NCBI GenBank assembly: GCA_010015655.1
Contig: ML976675.1
Span: forward strand, 538,311 to 602,310
DNA: 64,000 nt
Reading direction: 5' to 3'
Source: Bimuria novae-zelandiae CBS 107.79
Taxonomy: Eukaryota > Ascomycota > Dothideomycetes > Pleosporales > Didymosphaeriaceae
Shown: piece by piece, positions 9,620-22,585 of the stretch
How positions within the stretch are numbered: position 1 is the stretch's first letter
Layout: every line of letters starts with the position of its first letter
Notes under the pieces: model-generated
Seen by the model: the letters and a program-made list of their open reading frames with translations, nothing else
The model's database searches: none
What the model was told of the DNA's origin: nothing
Made by a program: the position numbers and the translations under genes

Positions 9620-12600
9620 TTATTAGAGCTAGTTTACAGGATCCTTGCGTGTTACTTATTAGTTAACTCGTACGCGCAGCGAGTTTGTACTAATAAGAGT
9701 TTTTAGGGCTTTATTTAGCGATGTTTTTGTTATAGCGTTAGTAGGGTTGTCTTAGCTATTTACCTATTAAACCTTAAACAACTCCCTTCTCTTATATAAT
9801 TGACGTAAGGCCATAATATTAATTATTAGTCGTTTTTCCTTAGTCGTTCCTAGCTTGACAATACACTTATATAGTGAGTATGAGCCCGTACAAACTACTA
9901 GGGGGAGAGATAGCAGACTAAGCTGCTTTGTAACCATGGCAAGCGTCGAGGTAATAGAGTATGCGAGGTTAACGCCTCCTACTATTGCGTAGATTTCTAA
10001 TGCAAGTACGCTCCGGGTCACGCGTTTACTCTTTATAGAGCTCTAGTAAATAAAATTGCCGTGAATAGTAAACTCTGCGTCAGCAATATCTTCTATAGCT
10101 ACTATAATTATGTAGCTAATCTGGCTACTTAAATCTTTATTGTTTGCGAAGGAGCTGTTAATAAAGATAAAAACTTTAGCCTAAGCTAGGTTAAGTGCCT
10201 TATAGGTAAGGCTACGATTAAGATTATTTAGTTACTACTATAGGCGTTTATTTAACGCGTTAACGTTGTTAGCGGTAGGCTCTTAAGTTTGTGCAGTAAT
10301 AGAGAGGTTAAAAGTTACTTCTAGTTAGTAGATATTCGCGATGTAGGCGCCACGAGCCCTTTACTTAACGTACTATTATTAATAGTTAGCTAAGCTTGCG
10401 TTAATAAGATAAATCTTCTTACCCTAATCCTTTTATTATAGTGAGAGCTTGCTAGTGTAATTAATTAATAGGACGCAGCTATTAAAAATTAATAAAGTAG
10501 TAGGTATTAGCTTTTCCTTTAGCTTAGCTATAAATGTTAACTCCTTCTCCTCTAGGTTAGAGAAACGTTCATCCGCGAGGATAAGTGTGTTATTAGTCTA
10601 CATGCCTACTATGCCAAAGGCGTCCTAAGTAGTGGTCACAAGCAGGCATGGATCATACGTTAAGGTCTCTATGTAAAGCTTTTCCTTGTGATAAGCGCTG
10701 TATATTACCTACTAATAGGTACTAGCTTTAGCTAGGCCGTATAGAGGCTTCTTAACTATTATAACTGTGCTAGGTAGATACTTATATTTAATTTCCTTAG
10801 GTAAGTGGGCGATAACTACTTGGTTAAGCTTTATGCGTGACTATACGTATGCTTAGGTAATATCTCGTAGCTAGAGCGAGATCTCTCTATTTATTAACAG
10901 AACTCTATTACGCATAAGTGAAGGAGCAATAGCTAGTATAATTTATTAGCTAGCTTACTAGATAGTTAGCAATTAGGTAAGGATTATTACTTTACTATCG
11001 TCTTAATAGCCTTGCACTACAAGACGTAATTTCTTATATAGGGTAGTAGTAGTCTTGCCTTTAATTTCGTGTACTAGTCGCGATTTAAAAATCCGTCCTT
11101 AGTGCTTACCAGGATCGTATTGTTTAAAGCGGAAGACTCTATTAGCAATAAGGCTATTAATTTCCTTATTATCTAATAGCTTAAGTAATTAACTAGGTGT
11201 AGTTATCTTTTGCTCTTAGCGCAGCTGTATAGTAAGTAGACAGTTAGTGTTCTCTTTATGCGTTATAAAGACCTCTATTATGTGAGCTTCGTTAGGCGCT
11301 ACGTGGACAGTGTACGCTATAAGAGCCGCATGAGCTATCCTATAAGGGTTCGCGCGGGCTATAGTGGCTTTAGGCTTATTTTTACTACCTTTAGATTAGC
11401 CGCGTTTTCGTTAAGGGAGTTTAGAAGCTTATTCTTAATGCTAGTTAGTTCTACTAGTTTCGCTATCTTTGTCTTAATTATTATCTCTGTTATCTAGCAT
11501 ATTTATCGGGTGGCTATTATCCTTATTATTAATCGCTAGTGGCGTGGCTGGTTCGTTGTTTGTCGGGGAGGTATCCATGTAGTACGGCTTAACAACCGTT
11601 AAGCGGAAATTTGTAGGGCTATGCGGTAGCTGTATTGTATAGGTCTTATTCGTTATAGTAATAAGCTTATAGGGGCCTATCTATCTATCCTTCTCGCGCC
11701 AAACGCGCACATCGGAGTTAATAGGCAGTGTAGTTATTTTAAGCGTTATAGGTCTATTGCGCGTTGCTAGCGTATTATTAATTTAACGCGTCTTGTGTAC
11801 CTGTTGTACCTCTCTTATAGCCTTTTTAATAGTAGCAGCGCGTTAAGTAATTAATAGCGACGGGGGAGAGTCTTCTGTTATTCGTAGGTAGGCGCCGAAG
11901 ACAAGGAGCGTAGGCACTAGGCTATTAAGACCTGCTATGTTATTAATAGCTTTAATAGCTATTTGCAAGATAAGCTGACTGTCTATTATTATAGGTAAAT
12001 TAGCTTAGATAGTCTTAAAAGCACGTTGTAATAGAGCATGGTACTACTCTACCTTACCTACGCTGTTATAAGCTTCTATAGGTACTTCTTTAATATTAAT
12101 TAATAGTGACTTAGCAAGTTGCTTAAATTTAGTAGAAATAAAGTTCCTGCCGGCGTTATAGACAAGATACTTAGGCAGTTTAAGGTAGATATTAATTTAA
12201 TAATACCGTAGAGCGTCCTAAGTGCTTGCGGCTGATGCATCTTTAAGGAAGCAAGTAGCTTAAAAGGTAGTTACGTCGTTAACTATATATAGGACAGGTT
12301 TTCTATTCAGGTACATAATATTAATAATTATTTTATAGTTAAAGTCTAGGTCTAGTTCCTTAAGCTTAAATCTAAAGCGTCTAGGTGCTTTCTAATTTAG
12401 TTAGCACTATTGGCAGTACTTAATAAGCTTATTAATAAGCTCTTTATAGACGTTATTATAGCTAGCGCGAATAAGCAAGTCGTAGAGCTAATAAGCTAAT
12501 AGGTAGCTAAATCGTTAGTGGAGCTAGCGTAGCTTAGTCTCTATAAGGTAGTAGCTGGCGGCTGCGGTGCGTTTAGGTTAATTTATAAAGAGCCATGGAT

Positions 12601-15150
12601 GGCCCCATTTACGCATAACTAGGTGTAGCTAGTTGCCCTAGACCAGTACGTTGCGCAGGTTGTTATATCTAACGCCTAGTCTATCTATATCGGCCAGACA
12701 GAGTAAGAATGGCGTATTAGTAGGTAGCACGTGGAACGTGACTTTACTAATTGCTGTGTTAACGTGTAGGGTGCCTATGGATATAATTACCTAGCCTCTG
12801 CCAAAGCGGATTTGGTGCTACCTAGCTATTAAGATATCTATTTACAAGCTTATAGCTGCCTATAGAGTAGTTGCTTGTAGTTCTCTAGCTATCGAGACGC
12901 CTAAGGCTCCCGTATTAGGCATAATGCCCTAAAAGACTTTCTTATTATATTAATCCTTAAACGTAAATACGGTGGCGGGCGTGTTATCTATAGCCCTAAA
13001 CGCGTTAATTTGTGTAGTCGCGTAGTATATAGCTTAGTCGTTTAAGTAGGTAATTGTCTGATTACCATTAATTATACTAAAGAACTTAGTAATAAACTAA
13101 TCTCCCTTAGTTATTATTTTAGTAGCGAGCATTTACTAGGCCTTATTATTAATTTTAATACCTTCGTACTTAGTTAGGAAAGTATAAAAGTTAGTAACGT
13201 TAGGTTACGCGTTATATAAGTAGGCTAACGCTATTTAGTAAAATCTATTATAGGATTACTTGCGCTCGTCCCTAGAGTGCTTTATTAACTAGTAGCTAGG
13301 CTTACTATAAATAAAGTATTTCTTCTAAGATTACTATTACTTAGGTTGTAGTAGCTATTAAAAAGGTGATCTTTAAGAGTTACCTTAATAGAGTCTATAG
13401 TTATTAACGTCTTGCGGCGAGAAGCGCGACAAGAATCCTTATAATTTATTACTTTAACCTCTCTATAAGCCTTTACCTCTATAGGTCCTATTAGTCTAGT
13501 ACTGCTCATGGCCGTTTGCGTTAGGGTCGTCCTTATAGGGGTGTTAGAGGTTATAGTAGTTCTAATACTCCTTATTAGTAGTATATTACGTTAGGCTTAG
13601 ATTACGCGCCTCGCGCAAGCGGGTAGTAGCGCTAATAGATAAGTATAAAGTAGAGTAGAGGCCTTTAAAAGTAGGCGCTAGGGTAAAGAGGGCAAGATTA
13701 TAGTCCTTAATACTACTATACGCATTAAGTAGTTATTTGCGTAGTACGTTATTACTTTAGTAGTTATAGCTTAACCCGCGTTAAAGCTTCTAGAGCTTAT
13801 TAATAAGTAATTAGAGAGCATTAAAACAAGATTTATTAGGGTAGGCGCTAATTATACGTGCTAGCGTGATTATTCTCTACTTACTAAGGTACAATTAATA
13901 ATTCTCCTTATTATAGAAGTAGCTCTTTATTATACCTATTATTATCTTAAGATTATAGCCCTGACCCGCGAGGCAGTTATAGTAGTAGTTAGACGCTCTA
14001 TCTTTTAGCATAATAGAAAAAGCTTAATCTTAGTGTTACTTAGGTAGCCCTATCTTGCTATAATTGTCTCGGAAGATTCTAAATTTAGTGTTAAATACGT
14101 TATATAGCTTATCTCTAAAGCGCTTCTTATTGTCGTATAGCTTACAGAGGTCTATAATAAGTTAATGTGTGTTGTTAAGACGTATGGCGTCTGTAGGGCT
14201 TTTGTGCTATAGATGGGGGTTATACGTATTATACTAGTTTAGCTACTGCGTAGAGGATAAAGGCGCGTTGTGCTGCTAATAAGGGGGCAGGTATGTGGTG
14301 GGCTACCGTTTTAGTAGAGGTATAGGTTAGTAGACAGTGCGTGCTATTAGAGCTAGTTAAGGAGAAGCAAGATACGTAGAGGGTTATTAAGAAAATTACT
14401 ATAATAGAGGCGTATCGTATAAAGGCGATGTCGCAAGATTTAGATTAAAGCGCGAGTTAAACTTCTTGTTTATTTTAAGCTAGTAAGTAACCTCTTTATT
14501 AGTCTATTTATAATAGTTGCCCTATAGCGCTTCTGCGATATTATAGGCAATTAACTTATTATCCTTAGCTATAAAGACGCCTTACTTGCGTAGGTAGTCT
14601 TAGAATTTAGTAATAAGAGATTTATTACCTTTATTAAAGAGTTCTTTTAGCTATCTTTTAAAAATAATAGTTATCTGCTCCCATAGCTTATAGTCCTCTC
14701 ATTCTTTGTTTCGGGAGATTTGGTAGTAGAAGAGGATGTATGTGTTTACACTCTTTATATTAATTTTCGTAATGTCTATATTCTTATTAATATTAAGGGG
14801 CTAGCCCTAGCTATTTTTATTAATAAGCGCCTGTTCTTCCTTCGTGAGATAGTTAGTGAAAGGCATTATAGGAAAGCAATTTAGGGGTTATAAGGCGTCT
14901 CTTTAAGAGAGTGAGACGCAGGTTAATTAATAGTACTATTAGTAGCGGGTACTGTAGAGCGTAATAGACAAGGACTTAGGTAAACGCTTAGAGTCCTTAT
15001 TACTTAGTAGTAGGCTACGACGCGCGAGCTTCCGGCGAAGGCGTGATAGACGTGGAGACCTAGGTAAACGCTTAGGGTCTTGTTAGCACACGGTTTAGGG
15101 TATTGCTATACCCCTTGTCGTGTCTCTTCTAGTTCTCCTTGCTGTCTGTG
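9620..15150 (-). pseudogene. Copia E gag-pol (degenerate)
   Basis: Minus-strand polyprotein of a Copia lineage common in fungi. Recognisable blocks in order: protease region 'TPFLLCLADIDRLGVRYNNL' near 12690; the GAG-pre-integrase/HHCC region with 'LHQRF' and 'KYCQQC'-type spacing near 12530-12420 (stops read through); the integrase start with 'NVYKELINKLIKYC' and 'RFRFKLKELDLDFNYKI' near 12450-12350; RT remnants; and an open RNase H segment 'LALEIYAIVGGVNLAYSIT' with 'SLYKCIVKLGTTKEKRLIIN' (10021-9767). Stops are mostly TAG/TAA. The gag part (about 15100-13700) is too decayed to describe. No active product is expected. Confidence 0.7.
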
Positions 15151-15193
15151 GTTATCTCTCATAGCATTGACTGTGAGGGTAACCACTAATTAG

Positions 15194-15226
15194 TGTCGGT
15201 TTACAGGTAGTAAGGAATAAATAAGT
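15194..15226 (-). repeat. Copia E 5' LTR, outer fragment
   Basis: Begins TGTCGGTTTACAGG, matching the start of 9255-9507, and breaks at the Copia A target TAAGT. It continues at 20529. Confidence 0.9.
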
Positions 15227-15434
15227 TGTCCGATTACATGGTCCCTTGTATTCTGCAAGGTGGCTGGCGCACCTGTACCCTTGCATGAGATATATTCCTC
15301 CCTTGCATGAGATACATTCCACAACAAAGCAAGGGATGTCTTTATGGTTATATAGATGCTACCTCCTATAGTAGGAGAACAACGATCAATCAATCATCCT
15401 TCTTTATCTTATAAAACTACCCTCTAATCTGACA
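15227..15434 (+). repeat. Copia A 5' LTR
   Basis: Starts TGTCCGATTACATGG and ends AATCTGACA. The core contains two near copies of CCTTGCATGAGATAYATTCC. Very similar to 20316-20523. Confidence 0.95.
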
Positions 15435-15447
15435 ATTAAGAGTCTCA
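15435..15447 (+). promoter_or_regulatory. Copia A primer-binding site matching half-tRNA-Lys(CUU)
   Basis: ATTAAGAGTCTCA lies directly against the LTR. Its complement, TGAGACTCTTAAT, equals the anticodon arm (positions 27-39) of the common eukaryotic tRNA-Lys(CUU). The same sequence is found at 27392-27404, 32041-32053 and, with one C-to-T, 50231-50243. Confidence 0.6.
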
Positions 15448-15484
15448 CTGCCTCAACTAATACTACCTTATCAAGCCAATCGCA

Positions 15485-18400
15485 ATGGCCCTATTGACTC
15501 TTAGAGATCCCACAGTGATCCTAACCGACTACACGAATTACACGCCATGGCTTAAATAGCTTAAAACAAGATGCCAATTCCTGAAGGTCTGGAGTATTAT
15601 CGACCTAGCGCTGACAGATGAACTAAAGCAGAAACCTGCGATGCCAGTGCCTCCGCTAATAAGTAACTACCAACCGAGCGCCGCCTACATGACTGCGAAC
15701 CCAAATAACGTGCCAACATTGCTATCCCATCTATCAACGGCAGGCGTAAAAGCATACAGAGATGATAGCGACTATCATAAAGAACGGCTCGAGATCTACA
15801 AGATCATGGATCGAGCCTATCAGGAAGAAAAGGCAGACCTCGATAAGGTGGTCACCTTTCTCCAATTAACAATCTCCGCGCATCTGCAGAACAACTGCTG
15901 CATTCCTAAAGAAATAATAAAGCAATGGATTAATAACCTCACAATCATAGTTGGGGTTAACTATCAAGACGAACATCGACGAGCAAGGGCAAGATACTAA
16001 GAAGCTCTTAAACTAATAAGAATAGCTAGATTATGGGCTACATGGCTATCTAAGTACGATCACGCAGCTATAGAAGCAGAGACTAATCGCGTCGCAGAAC
16101 TTTAAAGGCTAGACTTAGTTAAAGAAGACTTCATAAAGGCAGTTATCTATGTCGCACCTATGTAGGTAACGACCTTCCAGCAATATGGAAGCAAGGATGC
16201 AGCTATCTTACAGAAGCACATAATGAAACTCTTCTAAGACTACATGATCCTGCAGCACCCGATTAAGGGCAAATAAAAGGGCGCTTTTGCTGCTGCAGGT
16301 TTATCTCTCGCTAACGGTAAATCTGTTCAGGCTACAGACAGGGACGCCTCTCTTATAGATAAAGCAGCATCATCTAAAAGTTAGGGAAGATCTCGGAATT
16401 ATAAATAACAAAATAATAGTTAACGTACTAAATCTAAGCGGTCGCCTTAGAGCCTTAAGCTAATAATAGTTAGTGGTAATTATTGCCCTGCTTGTAACCT
16501 ACGCTATAGTCTTTAAGACTATTTCTATGCCTTTCTAGATAAGTAGCTAGACTAGTTTAGAGCGAACCCTCTTATGGTAAAGCTAGTTAAGCTTAGGCTA
16601 GAACATGATACCGACTTCTAAGAGAAGTTAAGAATAGTAAAAAGACTAAAATCTTAAATACCTAGAATTAAATTATCGCATACTCCCACTCTAACTCGAA
16701 TTACTAAGGCTAATAATAAGTAACTAGATGGACGCAAGATTACTAAAATCCTAGCGAGCTTCAACGCCGCCTCTATCCACACCAACCTAAACACGTACCC
16801 ACTGCGATGCTCAGCCATACTCGATTCAAGCACAACCTGTCATATCTTTAACGACATCGATCGCTTTGTCTCATACTGGCTACCGGCGCCAGGAGACTTT
16901 ATATAGGCAGGGAATACACAAATATAGATTAAAGGATACAAGAGCGTCTATCTCAACGTACGGAGTGCAAGTAGTAATTAAATAATATAGCTAGATAATA
17001 TTGCCTATTACCTTAATCTACTCTACAACCTTATATCGTTCTAATTACTCCGGAGGCAAGGCCTTTGGTGGGACACAAGGGCAGACCTAACGACTCTAAA
17101 GAGAAGAGACAACACTATACTAGTAGAACTTTAAGAGTTGCATGGACAGTGGGTGTTAGAACACAAGACAAGGCCCGTAGGCACTCCTACTGAAGCTGCA
17201 CATGCCACCTATAAGACTAACACACGCACCAAACAAAGACCGCAGAAGGCAGACGCATTAACCTGGCACCAATAATTAGGCTATCTAGGCCCTTAGGCTC
17301 TCGAACACCTCGTACAGCAATCTAAGGGGGTGAGGATTAAAGGCCTCCCTATTATTAAGTGTGACGCCTACGGCAAAGCAAAACTAAAACGGTAAATACG
17401 CTAGCAAGCTAGGGAGCTAACTGAAGGCCCCGGCGAGCGAGTTATAATCGATTTTCACGACTACGAAGTAGAAAGCTTAACAAGAGAGAAGAGCTAAATA
17501 CTAATTACTAATTAATTCTCTAGCTTTGTATAGGACTTCTACTTTAAGGACAATTGCCCAGCACGATCTATTATTAAGCAACTTAGTACTTTTGTACTAT
17601 TTATAAAAGTATAATATAATGCTATAGTAAAAGTAATTAAATCTAATAACAAGATCTTCTCTATTAAGGCAGACGTTAAGAAGTAGTGCTTAGCGCAGGG
17701 GATTAAGATTAAGCCCTTAGCACCTAATACTTAAGCATAAAATAGAGGGGCTAAGCGCTTAGGGGGTGTAATTAAGGAGAAAGCGCGTGCGATGCAACTT
17801 AACTCTAACCTACCCTAGTAAATATAGCCTAAGATTACCCGAGCCGCAGTCTACCTCTATAATTAAACCCTAAACTACGCTAATTAATGGCGATTACTAT
17901 ACGAAGTGTTCTTTATAACGGTAGCTTTTTAGAACAGCGTTGTCACCCAACTAAAGAAGCCAAATTAAACTTACTTAAAAGCCTATAGCTACAAAGCCTT
18001 TGCTATAACTAATAACACCAAACGTGGCAAGAGCAAGCTCCAGCGGCTGGACCCTAAAGCTTGGATAGGCTATCTAGTTGGCTACAGATTAACCAATATC
18101 TAGAGGATATAGATCCCCTCCCTAGCAAAGACAATTAGTACTCGCGACGTGATTTTTAACGAGGATACTGTGTTCTTAGGCTAAACTAAAGACCTAATAG
18201 ACAACCTTATGCATAGCATATTAGAAGAAATAGTAGCCTAGGTGCGATTAGTAGAGTTACCTCTTTTACCTTAACAAGAGTAAGCCACCAAGTCCTTCTT
18301 TAAGGATAAAACAATTAGTAAAGCGTTAGAGGAAGAGGTTAAAGGAGCTCCTAAGTATAGGCAAGATAGGAAAGTTAGGTATAAATATCTAACGCCTCCC

Positions 18401-20248
18401 TTAACGCCGCCACTAGTGACACTCCTTGTATAACTAATGGCAGGAGGCAATTAAGCTGAACTATCCCTAATAGTGTAGACTGGGCAACGATAGACGAGCC
18501 CTTAGGCCGCCGCCTTTATGGCAGGTACAGAAGCAGGACCCTGTAGTCTTATTAATAGAAAGACGCTCGATAAGGTATAGCTAAAGCGCATAATTGTTGC
18601 TGGTAAGAAACCTCACTAAAGCTTACTACTAGAACCACCTACCTGTAAAGACAAACTCGAGGATTATCTACTGCATTACTTGTGGAAAGAAGCCGAGAAA
18701 TCCTATCTCTAGAGTTACCGTGAGATAAAGTCCTGGAGTGAGGTAGCCACCTCCCTAGTAAAAGTAGTAGGACATCAGATCCTTAATTGCATGTAGGTAT
18801 ATACCTATAAGTTTAATAAACACTATTGGCTACAGAAGTGCAAGGCACGACTAGTTATAAGAGGTAACTAACAAAGATATCTTACATCGCAAGAAACCTA
18901 CGCCGCAACGCTTATAGGACGATCCTTCCGCATGCTTATAGTAATTGTAGCTTGATTCGACCTAGAGCTTATCTAACACGACGTTACCAACGCTTTTGTT
19001 CACGCAAAACTGGACAGAGAAATCTACATGAGAATGCCCCGCGGCTACTCTCGAGCAGGCACAGTCCTCTAACTACATAAAGCCCTCTACGGACTGCGCA
19101 TATCTCCACTACTTTGGCAGAGAGAGTTCACATCAACGCTCCGCGATATTGGCTTTAAAACAGTGCCCCACGAGCCATGCTGTCTTATCAAGGATGGCAT
19201 CATCATCTTTTTCTATGTGGATGACCTTATTATTGCTTACGATAAGTTATAGAAGCAAGCTGCTGAAACTGCTCTAGTAGCAATAAGAACTAAATTTACA
19301 CTCACTAGTGGTAATGACCTACAGTGGTTTCTGGGAGTCGAAGTCATTAGGGATTAACTAAATCGAAATCTCTGGCTATCCCAAGCTTTATATATCGACA
19401 AAATATCACGCCTCGTTAATTACCATGAGATTTGCCACGATACTCTAATAGCAGTAGTCGAACTGCTCTCACGCTTAGGGCTCGCTAGCAAGACTAAAGT
19501 TAATTAATATTAGCGAAAGATAGGTTTAATCCTCTACGCTGTGGTGACTACGCGACTAGATATTGCCTTCGCAAGTTCTTAACTATTACGATTCTTATCG
19601 AACCTAAGCAAAGATTACTAAGCGGCTGCCAACCAAGTTCTCCTCTACCTTACTAATACCAGATCACTAGGTCTTTAGTTCAGGGGTGTAGATACTTTAG
19701 AAGTGGCAAGCGATGCATCCTTTACCAATAATACGCTCGACCGCAAGAGCTCGCAAGGATATATTATTAAGCTATTTAGCGGTCTAATTGCCTGGAAAGC
19801 AAACAAGCAAGATACAGTTACTACATTAACTATAGAGGCCGAATTACTAGCTCTCTCGCAGGTTGCTAAGGAGGCTCTATTCATATCCTGATTGCTAAAG
19901 GAGCTGAAGATTAACCTTAGTAATTCCCTTATTACTATTAATTATAATAATCAGCAAACAATCCGACTTGTTACCGAAGAGATTACTAAGCTGTAGACGA
20001 AGCTCCGTTATGTGGATATCTATAATTACTAGCTGAGACAAGAAGTCGCACTAGGGACGATTAAGGTAGACTATTAACGCTCGGAAGACATGGTTGTAGA
20101 TAGACTTACAAAGGCCCTGCCAGCCAACAAATGGAGCAAGTTTCTAGATAAACTAGGACTTGCAGAGATCAAGGACAAGATTACTAATAAAGAAATTAAC
20201 CTGCTTGAGCTAGAGCAAAGAATGGAGGCTTTTAAAACTAAACTATAA
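15485..20248 (+). pseudogene. Copia A gag-pol polyprotein, RIP-inactivated
   Basis: One frame of 1588 codons with no net indel, broken only by stop codons. Order: gag ('MALLTLRDP', UBN2-like; open 15641-16000), a Cys knuckle ('CPACNLRYSL' near 16485), protease reading ILDSSTTCHIF near 16812 (family DSG-T changed to DSS-T), GAG-pre-integrase, integrase core, RT with 'MPRGYSRAGTVL' and the intact catalytic FYVDDLIIAY near 19215, and RNase H ('ASDASFTNNTLDRKSSQGYI', 'AELLALSQVAKEALF') near 19700-19890. It reads WLK*LKTRC where Copia B and C have WLKQLKTRC, a direct CAG-to-TAG comparison. Not translatable as it stands. Confidence 0.9.
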
Positions 20249-20315
20249 AAGATAAGTCTGTCTACTTATTGACAGATAGTCTCCAGCTTGAGCATAAGCC
20301 CAAGCTAAGGGGGTG

Positions 20316-20523
20316 TGTCTAATTACATGGTCCCTTGCATTCTGCAAGGTGGCTGGCGCACCTGTACTCTTGCATGAGATACATTCCTCCCTTGCATAAG
20401 ATACATTCCATAACAAAGCAAGGGATGTCTTTATGGTTATATAGATGCTACCTCCTACAGCAGGAGAACAACGATCAATCAATCATCCTTCTTCATCTCA
20501 TAAAACTACCCTCCAATCTGACA
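20316..20523 (+). repeat. Copia A 3' LTR
   Basis: 208 bp, TGTCTAATTACATGG to AATCTGACA; a few transitions relative to the 5' copy. Confidence 0.95.
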
Positions 20524-20528
20524 TAAGT

Positions 20529-20747
20529 AACTCTCTGTCTTTGGTATCTGGTGTCTGTCTTGTCTTGTGTGTGTACTATGATAGTTCTATATACCTTCCT
20601 TCCAGTTCTTATGGATGTGATAGAGTACCAGGTGGTGTGGAGGCGAAGGGGTTTCGGTACAGTATTAGGTTAACTAGAAGTGAGGGGGTACAGGGGTATG
20701 ATAGGGTTACACAGTTCCCTTAGTGCGGAAGGCGAGGCTGTGCAGAT
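20529..20747 (-). repeat. Copia E 5' LTR, inner fragment
   Basis: Resumes at AACTCTCTGTCTTTGG, as in 9289 onward, and ends GCAGATA (CA of the terminus turned to TA). Confidence 0.9.
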
Positions 20748-21484
20748 AATTAACTTCTTTATAAGAGTAATAGTAACTTTATTCTAATTTATTTATAGAC
20801 GTCCTAGAATAATATTTTCTTTAGCGTTATTCAGCGTAACGTACGCAAATCTAGTCTTAGTGTAACTATTTATATTAATCGTAAACTTCGCGACTTTGTC
20901 CACCTAGCTAATCTAGTTATTTACTTCTATAATAGGCTTACGTAGAATTAGTATACGCTCGAGTTTAGCTTATCTTATAAAGGAATAGGTTATAAGGGCA
21001 TAGGAAAAATATCTAAAGTTAATTAGTACTAAAGTATAGTTAGTTTAATTAACTAGTATATATATAATAAGTAAAGGTGCTAGCATGTATTTCCTTTTAA
21101 ACTTTTACTATTCTATCCTTATATCCTGACTTACTTGTGAAGGCTCCTTATCGCGACTTTAACTAAAAGCTACTTTTTTTTAACTTATTATTATTATTAT
21201 TTACTACTATTGCATTATTATTATTTATTACTATTGCATTATTATTATTATTTTTTTGCCTTTAATTTAGTTTTTACTTTCGTGGCTCAAGTTAGCTATT
21301 ACTTATGATTCTAAGTAGCTTTTAAAGTGTAAGACTTAATTTAGTAGCCTTTTTTTCTATATTGTAAATATAATCTATTATCGCGTTATTAATTAATCTC
21401 CTTTTAAGGGACTTATTTTACTTATTATACCTATATTCTACTTAGTTCCTAGTTTATAAGGTTAGTAAAAATATTACTTAAAGT
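20748..21484 (-). pseudogene. Gypsy-1 protease and gag C-terminal region
   Basis: On the minus strand: a gag C terminus with an Asn-repeat coded by a (TTA)-rich microsatellite at about 21185-21256, a knuckle-like remnant near 21140, then a retropepsin-side region ('SYTKTRFAYVTLNNAKENII', near 20850) resembling the Ty3 protease C-terminal half (…ILGLPW). It connects to the RT piece at 9254 across Copia E. Heavily RIP-altered. Confidence 0.55.
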
Positions 21485-21732
21485 TGTTAGATTAAAGGGT
21501 GTTTTTGATGAGATGGAAAAGTAATTGATTCTTGTGTTGTGTCTTTGCAAGAATGTAAGGCTCTTTTATCCTTACGTCTCACGTTAAGACGCTAATCTAT
21601 TTCCGTTGAGTAAGGAGAGTCGCCCTTTGTCCCGCCCGGAATCGTGCGGATGAACCGGACTGCTGGCAAAGTCTCTTTGTGTAGGGTTGCGCCAGCTACC
21701 TTCGTGTGTGCAAAGGGCTATGTAATTAGACA
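21485..21732 (-). repeat. Copia B 3' LTR
   Basis: On the minus strand starts TGTCTAATTACATAG and ends with the AATCTAACA form of the family end. The core (CCCGCCCGGAATCG region) is unlike Copia A. Confidence 0.95.
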
Positions 21733-22253
21733 CACCTCCTTAGCTTGGGCTTATCCTCAAGCTAGAGACCATTCGTTAGTGATTAGATAGTCCTATCTTA
21801 GTTTAATCTTAAAGGCCTCTATCCTTTACTCTAGCTCGAGTAGATTAACTTCTTTATTCGTAATTATGTCCTTGATCTCTATAAGTCCTAATTTATCCAG
21901 GAACTTGCTCTACTTATTAGCTAGCAGGGCCTTTATAAGTCTATCCGCAACTATGTCCTCTAATCGTTAATAGTTTACCTTAATTATCCTAAATGTAACT
22001 TCTTGTCTTAGCTAGTAATTATAGATATTAATATAACGGAGCTTCGTCTGCAGCTTAGTGATCTCTTTAGTAATAAGTTAGATTATTTACTAGTTATTGC
22101 AATTAATCGTAATAAGGGAATCGCTAAGGTTAATCTTTAGCTCCTTTAGTAATCGGGATATAAATAGAGCCTCCTTCGCCACCTATAATAGTGCTAGTAA
22201 TTTAGCTTTAGTTATTAATATAGTAACTGTGTCCTGCTTGTTTACTTTCTAGG

Positions 22254-22535
22254 TGTCAGATTGGAGGGGTAATCTGATGAGATGAAAAGATGGTGATTAA
22301 TTAAGATAAATTGTGGTATAAATTGTTGTTGTCTGTTCTTTCTATTCCTGTAAGAATGTAAGGCTCTTATATCCTTACGTCTTACACTAATACGCTAATC
22401 TATTTCCGTTGATTAAGGAGAGTTGCCCTTTGTCCCGCCCGGAATTGTGCGGATAAACCAGACTGCTGGCAATGTCTCTTTATGTAGGGTTGCGCCAGCT
22501 ACCTTTGCGTGTGTAAAGGGCCATGTAATCGGACA
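22254..22535 (-). repeat. Copia C 3' LTR
   Basis: Family ends (TGTCCGATTACATGG and AATCTGACA on the minus strand). The 5' half resembles Copia B; the 3' ~80 bp (TCTCATCAGATTACCCC region) is distinct. Confidence 0.95.
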
Positions 22536-22585
22536 CACCCCCTCAGCTTGGGCTTATCCTTAAGCTGGACCTTCGCAGTTATCTA

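Larger units (their letters stand above)
15227..20523 (+). mobile_element. Copia A: complete Ty1/Copia element inside the Copia E LTR
   Basis: LTRs of 208 bp at each end, TSD TAAGT (15222-15226 and 20524-20528). A PBS follows the 5' LTR at once (15435-15447) and a purine tract (AAGCTAAGGGGG) precedes the 3' LTR. 5297 bp in all. Same family as Copia B, C and D by protein, PBS and LTR ends. Confidence 0.95.
9255..20747 (-). mobile_element. Copia E: Ty1/Copia retrotransposon with Copia A in one LTR
   Basis: LTRs of 253 bp: 9255-9507, and a second copy split into 15194-15226 and 20529-20747 by Copia A. Both begin TGTCGGTT and end GCAGACA or GCAGATA. The TSD is ATTAA (9250-9254, 20748-20752). The coding strand is minus. 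Element length without Copia A is about 6.2 kb. It is inserted between the protease and RT regions of Gypsy-1. The interior is heavily RIP-altered while the LTRs are nearly unmarked. Confidence 0.85.

Noticed and set aside
11258..11497. 79-codon plus-strand ORF in Copia E
   Set aside because: Antisense to the minus-strand integrase/RT region of Copia E and without start context or family pattern.
15186..15205. Conventional TGG-type primer-binding site of Copia E (TGGTTACCC on the minus strand)
   Set aside because: It lies several bases from the LTR edge and no tRNA 3' end match could be supported; half-tRNA spacing does not fit either.
15435..15447. tRNA gene fragment beside the LTR
   Set aside because: Only the anticodon-arm complement is present, at identical places in four elements; it is a primer-binding site.
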